45,339 nucleotides of DNA from Burkholderiaceae bacterium (GTDB taxonomy: Bacteria; Pseudomonadota; Gammaproteobacteria; Burkholderiales; Burkholderiaceae_E): assembly GCA_023954135.1 (NCBI GenBank), contig JAMLIN010000036.1:1-45339 (forward strand), in the 5' to 3' direction. Below the pieces are notes generated by a model that was given only the letters and a program-made list of their open reading frames with translations, had not been told where the DNA came from and ran no database searches. Shown piece after piece: positions 19,995 through 29,374 of the stretch. Each line of letters begins with the position of its first letter. Positions within the stretch are counted from its first letter, which is position 1. A program made the translations under genes and the position numbers.

Positions 19995-22006
19995 GGCTGG
20001 AACCTTGCTACGGACTGGCGCAAGTGTCGCACATCGGCAAGGCTGCCCCGCCCGCCATAGCGAAGCTCGTTGTAGAGCGCGACGATGCGGCGAGCCTGCG
20101 CGGCGCTCTCGGCATCGAGCAGCCGGCGCGAGCGCTCGTGGAACTGCCAGGCGGTCTCGTGCCGCTCGCGCGGCACGCCGCAGGCGGCGAGCTTGTCGCA
20201 GAACTCGGACCAGGCGCGCTCGACGGGATCCTTCGACGGCCTGGGATGCAGCGTCAGCAGCGCGCAGCCGCCGATGACCAGCATCGACAGGGCGGCGAAC
20301 AGTCCGGCGAGCTCGCGCCAGTCGGCGAAGTCGATTCCGAAGGCGCCGAACAGGCCGCGCTGGCGCTTGTCGTCATAGGACAGCACCCACTGGTTCCAGC
20401 CGTGGGTGATCGCATCGATGCGTAGCGACACGCCGTGCCAGAAAGAGGATTCGTTGCCGGCATCGAAGCGGTCGGCGATCGCGCCGAGGTTGCGCGGCGC
20501 GCCGCGCTCGATGCGCTCGGGTGCCACGGCCGCGGTGGGGTCGACACGCAGCCATCCCCGGCCGGCGAGCCAGACCTCGGCCCAGGCGTGCGCATCGGAC
20601 TGCCGCACGATCCAGTAGTCGTCGAGGCTGTTGCGCTCGCCGCCCTGGTAGCCCGTCACGACGCGCGCGGGTATGTCGAGCGCCCGCATCAGGACCACGA
20701 ACGCCGATGAGAAATGCTCGCAGAAGCCGGCGCGCGTATCGAACAGGAACCCGTCGACCGGCTCCCGGTCGAGCAGGGGCGGTCGCAGCGTGTAGCGAAA
20801 CGGCTGCTCCGCGAACATGCGCAATGCCCGTTCGACCAGCGTCGCGGGGGGCAACCCCTCGGCTCGCCATTGCCTGGCCATTGCGAGGGTCCGGGGGCTC
20901 CCGCCCGGCGGCAGTTGCAGCCAGTTGCGCAGGCTCGAGGGAGTCTCGTCGGCGCCGAGCCGGTAGTCGGTGCTCGACACCATCTCGTAGCGGATCCGCT
21001 GGCCGATCTCGTCGCGGGCCATCAGGGTGAAGGCATCGTCGACCGAGCTGCGCGAAGCCCAGCGGGGGTCGATGTCGATGGGCGCCTCGAGCGCGAACAG
21101 CCAGCGTTGCCCCGTGGGTTCGAGCGTCACCGCGTAGCGGTAGCGCGGCGCGCCGGCGGAGACCTCGACCGAGGCCGGTACCGACGGATAGGGCAGGACG
21201 CTGCTCGTCGACCAGGCGCGCCCGTCGAAATGATCGAGCACCGGACCGCGCCAGTACATCGCGGGCCGGGCGGGCGGGGTGTCGAAATGGACCCGGAAGG
21301 CGACCTCGTCGGACTGGCTCAGCTCGGCGATCGAGCCCGGCGACATGGTCTCGGACAAGCCGGTGCGTGCCGCGCCCGCCAGGCCCTGGGCGCCCCACAT
21401 CGGGGTCGACAGCCGGGGGAACACGAGGAAGAGGACGAGGGCCAGCGGCGCCGCCTGCAGCAGCATCTTCGCCGTCATCCGCATGCGTCGCCCGATCGCG
21501 ACCTCGTTCTCGGCGAACTGGATCGTCAGCATCGCGGTGACGAGCGCGAACACCGCTGCGACGACCATCGCCGCGGCGAGCATCGACTGCGAATGGAAGA
21601 AGGTGGTCAGCAGCAGGAAGAAGCAGAGAAAGATGACGACGAACAGGTCGCGCCGCGCCTGCATCTCGATCAGCTTGAGGCCGAGGAAGAGAACGAGCAG
21701 GCTGATACCGGGATCGCGCCCGATCAGGCTGTGGTACTCGGCATAGACGCCGGCGGCGCAGCCGACGGCGGCCAGCAGGCGGACCACCATGCCGGGCGCC
21801 TTCCGGCCCGTCATGACGAGGCCGAGGCGCCAGAAGAAGAGCAGCAGGAAGCTTGCCGACACCCAGGCGGGCTGGAAACCGAACTGCGGGATCGCCGACA
21901 GCAGCACCGCTCCCATCAGGAACAGGGTATCGCGCCGGGTGCGTTCCCACTGGCCGCCGAGATTGCCGCCCAGCGCCTTGAGCGAATAGCCGAAGCGCAG
22001 CGCCAT
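19991..22006 (-). CDS. tgpA: TgpA-type membrane transglutaminase-like protein (DUF3488)
   Basis: About 671 residues. The N-terminal ~240 residues hold a cluster of hydrophobic segments (DUF3488 region). A periplasmic transglutaminase core follows with a Cys-His-Asp triad: Cys429 (TRAGFCEHFSSAFV), His473 (SDAHAWAEVWL) and Asp489 (LRVDPTAAV). A further membrane segment and a soluble tail of DUF4129 type (WSEFCDKLAACG) end the protein. The family is known from Pseudomonas TgpA, an essential inner-membrane protein of unclear substrate. The ATG at 22006 (or GTG at 22009) is used; the upstream extension is Arg/Ser/Pro-rich and overlaps the DUF58 gene. It lies between DUF58 and mltB. Confidence 0.93.
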   Translation of the reverse strand: MALRFGYSLKALGGNLGGQWERTRRDTLFLMGAVLLSAIPQFGFQPAWVSASFLLLFFWRLGLVMTGRKAPGMVVRLLAAVGCAAGVYAEYHSLIGRDPGISLLVLFLGLKLIEMQARRDLFVVIFLCFFLLLTTFFHSQSMLAAAMVVAAVFALVTAMLTIQFAENEVAIGRRMRMTAKMLLQAAPLALVLFLVFPRLSTPMWGAQGLAGAARTGLSETMSPGSIAELSQSDEVAFRVHFDTPPARPAMYWRGPVLDHFDGRAWSTSSVLPYPSVPASVEVSAGAPRYRYAVTLEPTGQRWLFALEAPIDIDPRWASRSSVDDAFTLMARDEIGQRIRYEMVSSTDYRLGADETPSSLRNWLQLPPGGSPRTLAMARQWRAEGLPPATLVERALRMFAEQPFRYTLRPPLLDREPVDGFLFDTRAGFCEHFSSAFVVLMRALDIPARVVTGYQGGERNSLDDYWIVRQSDAHAWAEVWLAGRGWLRVDPTAAVAPERIERGAPRNLGAIADRFDAGNESSFWHGVSLRIDAITHGWNQWVLSYDDKRQRGLFGAFGIDFADWRELAGLFAALSMLVIGGCALLTLHPRPSKDPVERAWSEFCDKLAACGVPRERHETAWQFHERSRRLLDAESAAQARRIVALYNELRYGGRGSLADVRHLRQSVARFQP

Positions 22007-22052
22007 CACCGGACCCGGGGACGGACGGGACGAGCGGAAACCGCCGGCGCGT

Positions 22053-23084
22053 TCACGGCGTCTCTCCGGCGTTGCGGCCGAGCCCGTGCAGGGCCAGCGC
22101 CGCGAGGCAGTCGGCCCGGTGCGCGGGCCCGATGTCCGGGCCGATCGTCCTGCCGGCAAGCCGCAGCGAGTAGCGTCGGCTGGCATGCTCGGCATCGAGG
22201 ACCCAGCGCGCGGTGCGCGAGAGCCGGGCTTCGACGTCGAACTGCAGGGGCAGGGCATCGAAATCGAGCACCAGCTCGCCGGCCTCGCCGCCCTCGAACT
22301 GCTTCACCAGAAGGTCGGCGCTGTCGCTGCGGGCGATCGCCTTCCAGGCGATCCGCCGCGGCGAGTCGCCGGGCGACCACGGCCGCAGGGCCGACAGGTC
22401 GTCCTCCTGGCCGGCGCCGCCCTCGCTTCCGGCTCCGTCGATGCGGCTCGCCGGCAGGGGAATGCCAGCGTCCTCGGGGCGCGGGTAGACGAGCACGCGC
22501 ATCGCCGGCTGCCACCAGGCCCATGCCCGGAACACGCCGAGCGGAAAGCGCGTCTGCACGAGCAGCCGCGGCGCCTCGATCCAGCCGCGGCGCTCGGCCC
22601 GCACCGGCACGGCGATGTTCGTCTGGGCGCCGCCCGGCAGGTCGATGAACTGGGCGTGGACGCTGCCCGGTGCGATCAGGGCCACCGCGCGTCGCTCGAG
22701 ACGGCTCGGGTTGCGCACGCTCACGCCGAACTCGGCGAACTCGCCGGCGAATACCGGATCGGCCCGCCCGGGCCGCAGGACGAGGTCGGACAGGTTGCGG
22801 AAGGTGTGCATCATCCCCACCAGCCCGAGCGAGCCGAGCAGGAAGGTCAGCGCGTATCCGAGCGACAGCCCGAAGTTCACCGAGGTGAGCAGCATGAGCA
22901 GGACCGCGGCGATGAACACCGTCCCGGCGCGCGAGGGCAGGATGTAGATGTTGCGCTGCATCAGGCGGAAGTCGCCCGCCACCGGACCGCGCCGCCCCGG
23001 GATCAGGCGTTCGAGACGTCGCAGCCAGCGCTCGTCGTCCTCGCCGTGGCCGGCCGCGGTGGTGGCGATCGTCGGTCTGCTCAT
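22053..23084 (-). CDS. DUF58 family membrane protein
   Basis: A 343-residue protein with two adjacent hydrophobic segments (about 53-95; GTVFIAAVLLMLLTSVNFGL) and a C-terminal DUF58 (vWA-like) domain. The family hallmark is seen in DDLSALRPWSPGDSPRRIAWKAIARS. DUF58 proteins are typically encoded between a MoxR ATPase and a transglutaminase protein, as here (19 bp after moxR, about 46 bp before tgpA). They are thought to act with MoxR in assembling or activating partner complexes; the exact role is not known. Confidence 0.93.
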   Translation of the reverse strand: MSRPTIATTAAGHGEDDERWLRRLERLIPGRRGPVAGDFRLMQRNIYILPSRAGTVFIAAVLLMLLTSVNFGLSLGYALTFLLGSLGLVGMMHTFRNLSDLVLRPGRADPVFAGEFAEFGVSVRNPSRLERRAVALIAPGSVHAQFIDLPGGAQTNIAVPVRAERRGWIEAPRLLVQTRFPLGVFRAWAWWQPAMRVLVYPRPEDAGIPLPASRIDGAGSEGGAGQEDDLSALRPWSPGDSPRRIAWKAIARSDSADLLVKQFEGGEAGELVLDFDALPLQFDVEARLSRTARWVLDAEHASRRYSLRLAGRTIGPDIGPAHRADCLAALALHGLGRNAGETP

Positions 23085-23103
23085 GCCGGCATTCCTCGGG
23101 CTC

Positions 23104-24027
23104 TCAGCTCACCGGCACGGCTCTGACCAGTTCGGAGACGAGCTCGGCGCGGCCGCGGTGGGTGAGCGTACCGCCCTTGACCGGCTTGAGGCGGTGGCCG
23201 GCGACGGCCGGCAGCACGGCCTGGACGTCGTCGGGCAGGACATGGTTGCGGCCGTCGAGCATGGCCCAGGCGCGGGCGGCCTGGAGCAGCGCGATGCCGG
23301 CCCGGGGGCTCAGGCCTTCGGCGAGCGAGGCCGAGCGGCGGCTATGGGTCAGCAGGTTCTGCACATAGTCGACCAGGGGCGCGGCGCAGCGGATCTCCCC
23401 GACCATGCGCTGGGCTACCAGGACTTCCTCGGGCGTCATGCTGGGGACTATCCGGTCGAGCATCCAGCGGCGATCCCGGCCCTCGAGCAGGGCCCGCTCG
23501 GACTTCGGGTCGGGGTAGCCCAGCTCGATGCACATCAGGAAGCGGTCGAGCTGCGATTCCGGCAGGGGAAAGGTGCCGATCTGGTCCTGCGGATTCTGCG
23601 TCGCGATCACGAAGAAGGGGTCGGGCAGGCTGCGCGCCTGGCCGTCGACTGTCACCTGGCGCTCCTCCATCGCCTCGAGCAGGGACGACTGGGTCTTGGG
23701 CGAGGCCCGGTTGATCTCGTCGGCGAGCAGGACCTGGGCGAACACCGGGCCCGGATGGAAGACGAAGCCGGCGGTATTGCGATCGAAGACGCTGATGCCG
23801 ACGATGTCGGCCGGCAGCAGGTCGTTGGTGAACTGGACCCGCTTGAATCCGAGCCCCAGGGCGGCCGAGAGGGCATGCGCCAGGGTGGTCTTGCCGACGC
23901 CGGGCAGGTCCTCGATCAGGAGGTGGCCGCGGGCCAGCACGCAGGCGAGGGCGAGGCGGATCTGGGCCTGCTTCCCGACGACGATCTTGCCGACCTGGCT
24001 GGCAACCGACTGGATTTTTTCGAGCAT
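23104..24027 (-). CDS. MoxR-family AAA+ ATPase
   Basis: A 307-residue AAA+ protein of the MoxR branch: Walker A LPGVGKTTLA (near residue 45), Walker B VLLADEINRASPKTQSSLLEAM, sensor-1 region FFVIATQNPQDQIGTFPLPE and sensor-2/lid GLSPRAGIALLQAARAWAM. MoxR ATPases act as chaperones that mature partner proteins. The start MLEKIQSVASQVGKIV is normal for the family; longer in-frame starts would add Pro/Arg-rich sequence without a ribosome-binding site. It is the first gene of moxR-DUF58-tgpA-mltB. The 158 bp to the divergent enoyl-CoA hydratase must hold promoters for both sides, but I see no clear match. Confidence 0.94.
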   Translation of the reverse strand: MLEKIQSVASQVGKIVVGKQAQIRLALACVLARGHLLIEDLPGVGKTTLAHALSAALGLGFKRVQFTNDLLPADIVGISVFDRNTAGFVFHPGPVFAQVLLADEINRASPKTQSSLLEAMEERQVTVDGQARSLPDPFFVIATQNPQDQIGTFPLPESQLDRFLMCIELGYPDPKSERALLEGRDRRWMLDRIVPSMTPEEVLVAQRMVGEIRCAAPLVDYVQNLLTHSRRSASLAEGLSPRAGIALLQAARAWAMLDGRNHVLPDDVQAVLPAVAGHRLKPVKGGTLTHRGRAELVSELVRAVPVS

Positions 24028-24185
24028 TCGGGAGACATTCCAAGGAAATCCCGCCAATGGTGTCATGAATGGCGGCCACTGCCGCGCGGGTGGGTCCGGG
24101 CGGCGCCCATGGCCGACGGTCGGCATCCGGGGCCGGTCGCCGGTCGTCGGCGCGGTGGCATTGCCGGGTCGTGAAGGAGACGGAA

Positions 24186-24977
24186 ATGAGTGTGATGAAC
24201 GAGATCGAGGCACCCCTGGTCGAGGCGCAGCGCGAGGGCGCGGTCCTGACCGTGACGATGAACCGGCCGGCGCAGTTCAATGCGCTGTCCGAGGCCCTGA
24301 TGGATGCGCTCGAGGCCGAGCTGCGCGCCGCCGGGGCAGACGAATCGCTGCGCGTGGTGGTGCTTGCCGCCCGGGGCAAGGCCTTCTGCGCGGGCCATGA
24401 CCTGCGCGAGATGCGCGCCGAACCGGGGCTCGACTACTACCGAACCCTGTTCGCCCGCTGCTCGCAGCTGATGATGACGATCCAGCGCATGCCGCAGCCG
24501 GTGATCGCCCGGGTCCAGGGCGTCGCGACCGCCGCCGGCTGCCAGCTGGTGGCGATGTGCGATCTCGCGGTGGCGGCCGACACCGCCCGCTTCGCGGTCT
24601 CGGGGGTCAATCTCGGCCTGTTCTGCTCGACTCCCGCGGTGCCGCTGTCGCGCAATGTTCCCCGCAAGCAGGCCTTCGAGATGCTCGTGACCGGGGAGTT
24701 CATCGATGCGGCGACCGCGCTCGAGCGCGGGCTCGTCAACCGGGTCGTCCCGGCCGATGCGCTCGACGCGGAGATCGCCGCCCTGGCCGCCTCGATCTGC
24801 AACAAGCCGCGGGAGGCGATCGCGATCGGCAAGGACCTGTTCTACCGCCAGGCCGAGATGGGTATCGACGGTGCCTACCAGCTTGCCGGCAATACGATGG
24901 CCTGCAACATGATGGAAGCCTCGGCCCTGGAAGGCGTGCAGGCCTTCATCGACAAGCGCCGCCCGAACTGGGGCTAA
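24186..24977 (+). CDS. Enoyl-CoA hydratase/isomerase family protein (ECHDC3-like)
   Basis: A 263-residue crotonase-fold protein. The CoA-binding/oxyanion segments are [13 protein letters not shown] and [20 protein letters not shown], and [27 protein letters not shown] resembles the ECHDC3 branch. Where canonical enoyl-CoA hydratases have the two catalytic glutamates, this branch does not clearly retain both, so the reaction could be isomerisation or hydrolysis of an acyl-CoA rather than classical hydration. The ATG at 24186 follows AAGGAGA at the right distance. It heads a plus-strand group with etfB, etfA and an acyl-CoA dehydrogenase. Confidence 0.88.
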   Translation: MSVMNEIEAPLVEAQREGAVLTVTMNRPAQFNALSEALMDALEAELRAAGADESLRVVVLAARGKAFCAGHDLREMRAEPGLDYYRTLFARCSQLMMTIQRMPQPVIARVQGVATAAGCQLVAMCDLAVAADTARFAVSGVNLGLFCSTPAVPLSRNVPRKQAFEMLVTGEFIDAATALERGLVNRVVPADALDAEIAALAASICNKPREAIAIGKDLFYRQAEMGIDGAYQLAGNTMACNMMEASALEGVQAFIDKRRPNWG

Positions 24978-24990
24978 CCCGGCCCCTATA

Positions 24991-24996
24991 TATAAT
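24991..24996 (+). promoter_or_regulatory. Candidate -10 element before etfB
   Basis: A perfect TATAAT inside TATATATAAT stands out in an otherwise GC-rich 74-bp gap. No convincing -35 lies 16-18 bp upstream (CTGGGG region). It would give etfBA a leader of about 50 nt. Confidence 0.35.
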
Positions 24997-25051
24997 CGGC
25001 GTTTCGCTAGCCAATCCCCTTCCATCGAAACCACCTACGAGAGAGCGGTCA

Positions 25052-25801
25052 ATGAAAATCCTGGTGCCCGTCAAGCGAGTGGTCGACTACAACGTCAAGG
25101 TCCGCGTCAAGAGCGACCAGAGCGGGGTCGACATCGCCAACGTCAAGATGTCGATGAATCCCTTCGACGAGATCGCGGTCGAGGAAGCGGTCCGCCTGAA
25201 GGAGAAGGGCGCCGCGACCGAGGTCATCGCCGTTTCCTGCGGGGTCAAGGCCTGCCAGGAAACCCTGCGTACCGCCATGGCCATCGGGGCCGATCGGGCC
25301 ATCCTCGTCGAGACCGACGCCGAGCTGCAGCCGCTCGCCGTCGCCAAGCTCCTCAAGGCCCTGCTCGACAAGGAGCAGCCCCAGCTGGTCATCGCCGGCA
25401 AGCAGGCGATCGACGATGACGCCAACCAGACCGGCCAGATGCTCGCCGCGCTCGCCGACCTGCCGCAGGCGACCTTCGCCTCGAAGGTCGAGCTCGCCGA
25501 TGGCAAGGCCACGGTCACCCGCGAGGTCGACGGCGGCCTCGAGACGATCGCGATCAGCCTGCCGGCCGTCGTCACGACCGACCTGCGGCTGAACGAACCG
25601 CGCTACGTGACCCTGCCCAACATCATGAAGGCCAAGAAGAAGCAGCTCGACGTCGTCACCCCCGCAGATCTCGGCGTCGACGTGACGCCGCGGCTCAAGA
25701 CCGTCAAGGTCGCCGAGCCGCCGGTGCGCGCCGCCGGCGTCAAGGTCGCCGACGTTGCCGCGCTGGTCGACAAGCTGAAGAACGAATCCAAGGTCATCTG
25801 A
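25052..25801 (+). CDS. etfB: Electron transfer flavoprotein subunit beta
   Basis: A 249-residue ETF beta subunit. It begins [16 protein letters not shown], carries the AMP-binding [17 protein letters not shown] segment and the family signature [20 protein letters not shown] near residue 190. With EtfA it takes electrons from acyl-CoA dehydrogenases and passes them to ETF-ubiquinone oxidoreductase. The start ATG is preceded by GAGAG. etfA follows after 20 bp. Confidence 0.97.
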   Translation: MKILVPVKRVVDYNVKVRVKSDQSGVDIANVKMSMNPFDEIAVEEAVRLKEKGAATEVIAVSCGVKACQETLRTAMAIGADRAILVETDAELQPLAVAKLLKALLDKEQPQLVIAGKQAIDDDANQTGQMLAALADLPQATFASKVELADGKATVTREVDGGLETIAISLPAVVTTDLRLNEPRYVTLPNIMKAKKKQLDVVTPADLGVDVTPRLKTVKVAEPPVRAAGVKVADVAALVDKLKNESKVI

Positions 25802-25821
25802 GAATCCACGGGAGTCACGAC

Positions 25822-26754
25822 ATGGCTGCACTGGTCATCGCCGAACACGACAACGCCAACCTCAACCCCGCGACGCTCTGCACCATCGCCGCGGCATCGA
25901 AGCTGGGCTCCGACATCACCGTGCTGGTCGCGGGCTCCGGCTGCGAGGCCGCCGCGCAGGCCGCCGCCAAGGCCGCCGGCGTCGCCAAGGTCCTGCACGC
26001 GGACGCCGTCCAGCTCGGCGACGGGCTCGCCGAGAACATCGCCGCCCAGGCGCTCGCCGTGGCCGACGGCTACGAGCACATCCTGCTGCCGGCCACCAAC
26101 TGGGGCAAGAACGTCGCGCCGCGCATCGCGGCGAAACTCGACGTCGCGCAGGTTTCGGACATCATCGGCGTCGAAGGCGCCGATACCTTCCAGCGGCCGA
26201 TTTACGCCGGCAACGCGATCGCCACGGTCCAGTCGGCCGACAAGGTCAAGGTGCTGACCGTGCGCGGGACCGCGTTCGATGCGGTTGCCGCCGAGGGCGG
26301 CAGCGGGGCGGTCGAATCCGTCGCGGCGGTTGCCGATTCCGGCAAGTCGAGCTTCGTCGGCCGCGAGATCGTCAAGAGCGATCGCCCGGAGCTGACGGCG
26401 GCCCGGATCATCGTCTCCGGCGGGCGCGGCATGGGCTCGTCCGAGAACTTCGAGAAGGTTCTCGAGCCGCTCGCCGACAAGCTCGGCGCCGCGATGGGCG
26501 CTTCGCGGGCGGCGGTCGACGCCGGCTATGCGCCGAACGACTGGCAGGTCGGCCAGACCGGCAAGATCGTCGCGCCCGAGCTCTACGTCGCGGTCGGCAT
26601 CTCCGGCGCGATCCAGCATCTCGCGGGCATGAAGGACAGCAAGGTGATCGTCGCGATCAACAAGGACGAGGAGGCGCCGATCTTCGGGGTCGCCGACTAC
26701 GGTCTCGTCGCCGACCTGTTCAGCGCCGTTCCCGAACTGACCTCTTCCCTCTGA
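25822..26754 (+). CDS. etfA: Electron transfer flavoprotein subunit alpha
   Basis: A 310-residue ETF alpha subunit. The C-terminal FAD-binding domain is clear: [52 protein letters not shown] and [19 protein letters not shown]. It forms a heterodimer with EtfB and holds the FAD. Cotranscribed with etfB and followed by an acyl-CoA dehydrogenase gene, it is the electron acceptor for beta-oxidation. Confidence 0.97.
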   Translation: MAALVIAEHDNANLNPATLCTIAAASKLGSDITVLVAGSGCEAAAQAAAKAAGVAKVLHADAVQLGDGLAENIAAQALAVADGYEHILLPATNWGKNVAPRIAAKLDVAQVSDIIGVEGADTFQRPIYAGNAIATVQSADKVKVLTVRGTAFDAVAAEGGSGAVESVAAVADSGKSSFVGREIVKSDRPELTAARIIVSGGRGMGSSENFEKVLEPLADKLGAAMGASRAAVDAGYAPNDWQVGQTGKIVAPELYVAVGISGAIQHLAGMKDSKVIVAINKDEEAPIFGVADYGLVADLFSAVPELTSSL

Positions 26755-26801
26755 TCTCGTCCCTCCGATACGGCTTCTGGCCCGGAGGATGATCGATCCG
26801 G

Positions 26802-26837
26802 CGGCCGCGCTGTCCTGAAATCGGGGCGGCGCGGCCG
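26802..26837 (+). other. Hairpin between etfA and the acyl-CoA dehydrogenase gene
   Basis: CGGCCGCGC (26802-26810) can pair perfectly with GCGCGGCCG (26829-26837) over an 18-nt loop in the 104-bp gap. No T tract follows, so it could be an mRNA-stabilising or attenuating structure rather than a full terminator. Confidence 0.35.
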
Positions 26838-26858
26838 TTATCCGTTGCGGAGATCGCC

Positions 26859-28664
26859 ATGAGTTTCAAAGCACCGACGCGGGACATGCTGTTCACGCTC
26901 GAGCATGTCGCGGGACTGCCGGCGATCGCCGCGCTGCCGGATTTCGAGGATGCCGGCATCGATACCGCCGCCGCCGTACTGGAGGAATGCGCCCGCCTCA
27001 ACGAGGAGGTCGTCGCGGTCCTCAATCGGGACGGGGATCTTTCCCCCTCGACGCTCGCCGAAGGCGTGGTCACCACCACGGCCGGCTTCGCGCAGGCGTT
27101 CCGGCAGTTCTGCGAAGGCGGCTGGCAGGGCGTCCAGCATCCGGTCGAATTCGGCGGCCAGGGCCTGCCCAAGCTGATCGCCACGCCCTGCATCGAGATG
27201 GTCAACTCGGCGAACCTGTCCTTCGCCCTCTGTCCCTTGCTCACCGACGGCGCCATCGAGGCGCTGCTGACGGCGGGCAGCGACGAGCAGCGCCGTCGGT
27301 TCATCCCGAACATGATCGGCGGCAGCTGGACCGGCACGATGAACCTGACCGAACCGCAGGCCGGTTCGGACCTCTCGATGGTCCGCAGCCGGGCCGAGCC
27401 GCAGGCCGACGGCACCTATCGGATCTTCGGCCAGAAGATCTTCATCACCTACGGCGAGCACGACATGGCCGAGAACATCGTCCATCTGGTGCTCGCCCGC
27501 ACGCCTGGCGCGCCGCCCGGGGTCAAGGGAATCTCGCTGTTCATCGTGCCGAAGTACGTCATCGACGCCGAGGGCAGGCTGGGGCCGCGCAACGACGTCT
27601 GGTGCCAGTCCATCGAGCACAAGCTCGGGATCAAGGCGAGCCCGACGGCGGTGCTGATCTACGGCGATGACAAGGGCGCGGTCGGCCCGGGCGCGATCGG
27701 TTACCTCGTCGGCGAGGAGAACCGCGGCCTGGAATACATGTTCGTCATGATGAACTCGGCGCGCTTCGCGGTCGGGATGCAGGGCGTCGCGCTGGCCGAG
27801 CGGGCCTACCAGCATGCCGTCGGGCATGCGCGCGAACGGGTGCAGAGTCGCGATGTGGCGGGCTCCAGCGGGCCCGTCGCGATCATCCGGCATCCGGATG
27901 TCCGCCGCATGCTGATGACGATGCGCGCCCTCACCGAGGGCGCCCGGTCGCTGGCCTATTTCGCGGCAGCGCTGTCCGATCTCGGCCATCACGGCACGGA
28001 CGAGGCGACCCGTCGCCGTGACAGCGCCGCCTACGAGTTCCTCGTCCCGATCGTCAAGGGCTGGTCGACCGAGATGTCGATCGAGGTCGCGTCGCTCGGG
28101 GTCCAGGTCCACGGCGGCATGGGCTTCATCGAGGAAACCGGAGCGGCGCAGTTCTATCGCGACGCGCGCATCCTGACGATCTACGAAGGCACCACGGCGA
28201 TCCAGGCGAACGACCTCATCGGCCGCAAGACGGCGCGCGACGGCGGGGCGGTCGCCCGGGAGATCCTCGCGCAGGTGCGCGAGACGGCGAGCGCGCTGGC
28301 CGCTGATGGCGATGCCCGACTGGGCGCGATCGGCGTGCGGCTCGCTCGGGCGGCCGCCGGCCTCGAGGCGAGCGTCGACGCCATCGTCGCGAGCTTCAAG
28401 GCGGACACCCATGCCGCCTACGGTGCGAGCGTGCCCTACCTGAGCCAGGCCGGCCTCGTCCTCTGCGGCTGGCAGCTCGGCCGGGCGGCGCTGGCCGCCC
28501 GGGCGCTGCTCGGGGATCCGGTCGCCGATCGCGGCTTTCTCGAGGCCAAGATCGCCACCGCGCAGTTCTTCGCGGAGCACCTGCTGCCGCGGGCGGCCGC
28601 CCATGGCGAGGCGGTCGCCGCAGGTGCCGGGAGCACGATGGCGCTCGACGAATCGGCTTTCTGA
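26859..28664 (+). CDS. Acyl-CoA dehydrogenase with N- and C-terminal extensions
   Basis: A 601-residue flavoenzyme, longer than classical ~390-residue acyl-CoA dehydrogenases. It has the extra N-terminal segment and a ~150-residue C-terminal domain typical of the DmdC/long FadE-like group. Motifs include GTMNLTEPQAGSDL (FAD contact), QVHGGMGFIEETGAAQFYRD and RILTIYEGTTAIQANDLIGRK, which holds the catalytic glutamate. It oxidises an acyl-CoA to the 2-enoyl-CoA and reduces ETF, encoded just upstream. The true chain length or a methylthiopropanoyl-CoA preference cannot be read from sequence. Confidence 0.94.
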   Translation: MSFKAPTRDMLFTLEHVAGLPAIAALPDFEDAGIDTAAAVLEECARLNEEVVAVLNRDGDLSPSTLAEGVVTTTAGFAQAFRQFCEGGWQGVQHPVEFGGQGLPKLIATPCIEMVNSANLSFALCPLLTDGAIEALLTAGSDEQRRRFIPNMIGGSWTGTMNLTEPQAGSDLSMVRSRAEPQADGTYRIFGQKIFITYGEHDMAENIVHLVLARTPGAPPGVKGISLFIVPKYVIDAEGRLGPRNDVWCQSIEHKLGIKASPTAVLIYGDDKGAVGPGAIGYLVGEENRGLEYMFVMMNSARFAVGMQGVALAERAYQHAVGHARERVQSRDVAGSSGPVAIIRHPDVRRMLMTMRALTEGARSLAYFAAALSDLGHHGTDEATRRRDSAAYEFLVPIVKGWSTEMSIEVASLGVQVHGGMGFIEETGAAQFYRDARILTIYEGTTAIQANDLIGRKTARDGGAVAREILAQVRETASALAADGDARLGAIGVRLARAAAGLEASVDAIVASFKADTHAAYGASVPYLSQAGLVLCGWQLGRAALAARALLGDPVADRGFLEAKIATAQFFAEHLLPRAAAHGEAVAAGAGSTMALDESAF

Positions 28665-28730
28665 GCCTGCGGAACGGACGGCGAGGCGCTCACAAGCCAG
28701 CCGCGCCAGTCCTCGCGAGCAGTTCGCGGA

Positions 28731-28823
28731 GAAGGCGGCGGCACCCGCGAGCTGGCCGCGCACGCTCGTTCCTATCGCTTGGACGCGCGTCCGGCCCGCG
28801 GGCACCACCGCCTTCGATGAGGC
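28731..28823 (+). repeat. Hairpin repeat, left copy of a 93-bp inverted pair
   Basis: These 93 bp recur in inverted orientation at 30425-30517 with three mismatches by hand alignment and no gaps. The copy is itself a long imperfect palindrome with arms of about 33 nt around a ~19-nt loop. It starts 66 bp after the acyl-CoA dehydrogenase stop. The 28665-28873 interval holds no gene that I can support. No transposase is nearby. Confidence 0.85.
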
Positions 28824-28873
28824 GGGACAACAGATTCCGGCGGCCGCCCTGGCGGCCCTCGGAAACGGCGTTT

Positions 28874-29374
28874 CTATCGCAGCAGTTTCGCTGCGGTGTC
28901 GACAGGCAGGTAAAGGCTGGACGGCCGCGCGGTGAATGGCTGGAAGCCGTGATGGCGGTAGAAAGCGAGGGTCGTGTCATCCTTCGCGTCGACGATCACC
29001 GTCAGCACTGCCGGTTCGGCGCGCAGCGCCCGCAGCATGGCGTCGAACAGCAGGGTCGCACCCAGTTGCTTCCCACTGAAACCCTGATCGACGGCAAGCC
29101 GCCCGATCAGCGCTGCCGGTAGTACCGGGTAGCGCGGCAACCGCCGTGTCTGATCGTCGGGCAGGTCATGGACCGGGATGCTGGCGGCGGCCAGGGTGTA
29201 GAAACCCGCCACGGTCGCCGCACCGTCCGGCACGGCGACGAAGCAGTTGGACACGCGTCGCCGCATGTCCTGACCGGCCTGTGCCTTGAGATAGCGGTCG
29301 AGCGGTTCGACGCCGGACGTGAATCCGGCGCGATCCTGGCCCGCCAGCAGCTCGATACGGAAGCTGTCCGACAC
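28874..29374 (-). CDS. GNAT-family acetyltransferase, probable TacT/AtaT-type toxin
   Basis: A 166-residue GCN5-related N-acetyltransferase. The acetyl-CoA pyrophosphate loop is RLAVDQGFSGKQLG (92-105), and Tyr139 in AFYRHHGFQPF is in the position of the catalytic tyrosine of toxin GNATs. Toxins of this group acetylate the aminoacyl group of charged tRNAs and block translation. The start is GTG at 29374, overlapping the last base of the antitoxin's TAG, the classical arrangement of DUF1778-GNAT modules. tRNA specificity cannot be deduced. Confidence 0.88.
   Translation of the reverse strand: MSDSFRIELLAGQDRAGFTSGVEPLDRYLKAQAGQDMRRRVSNCFVAVPDGAATVAGFYTLAAASIPVHDLPDDQTRRLPRYPVLPAALIGRLAVDQGFSGKQLGATLLFDAMLRALRAEPAVLTVIVDAKDDTTLAFYRHHGFQPFTARPSSLYLPVDTAAKLLR

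Noticed and set aside
28665-28873. Short open frames running through the left and right repeats
   Set aside because: The frames are Arg/Ala/Pro-rich, have no ribosome-binding site and consist mainly of repeat sequence. They may be similar between copies only because the DNA is repeated.
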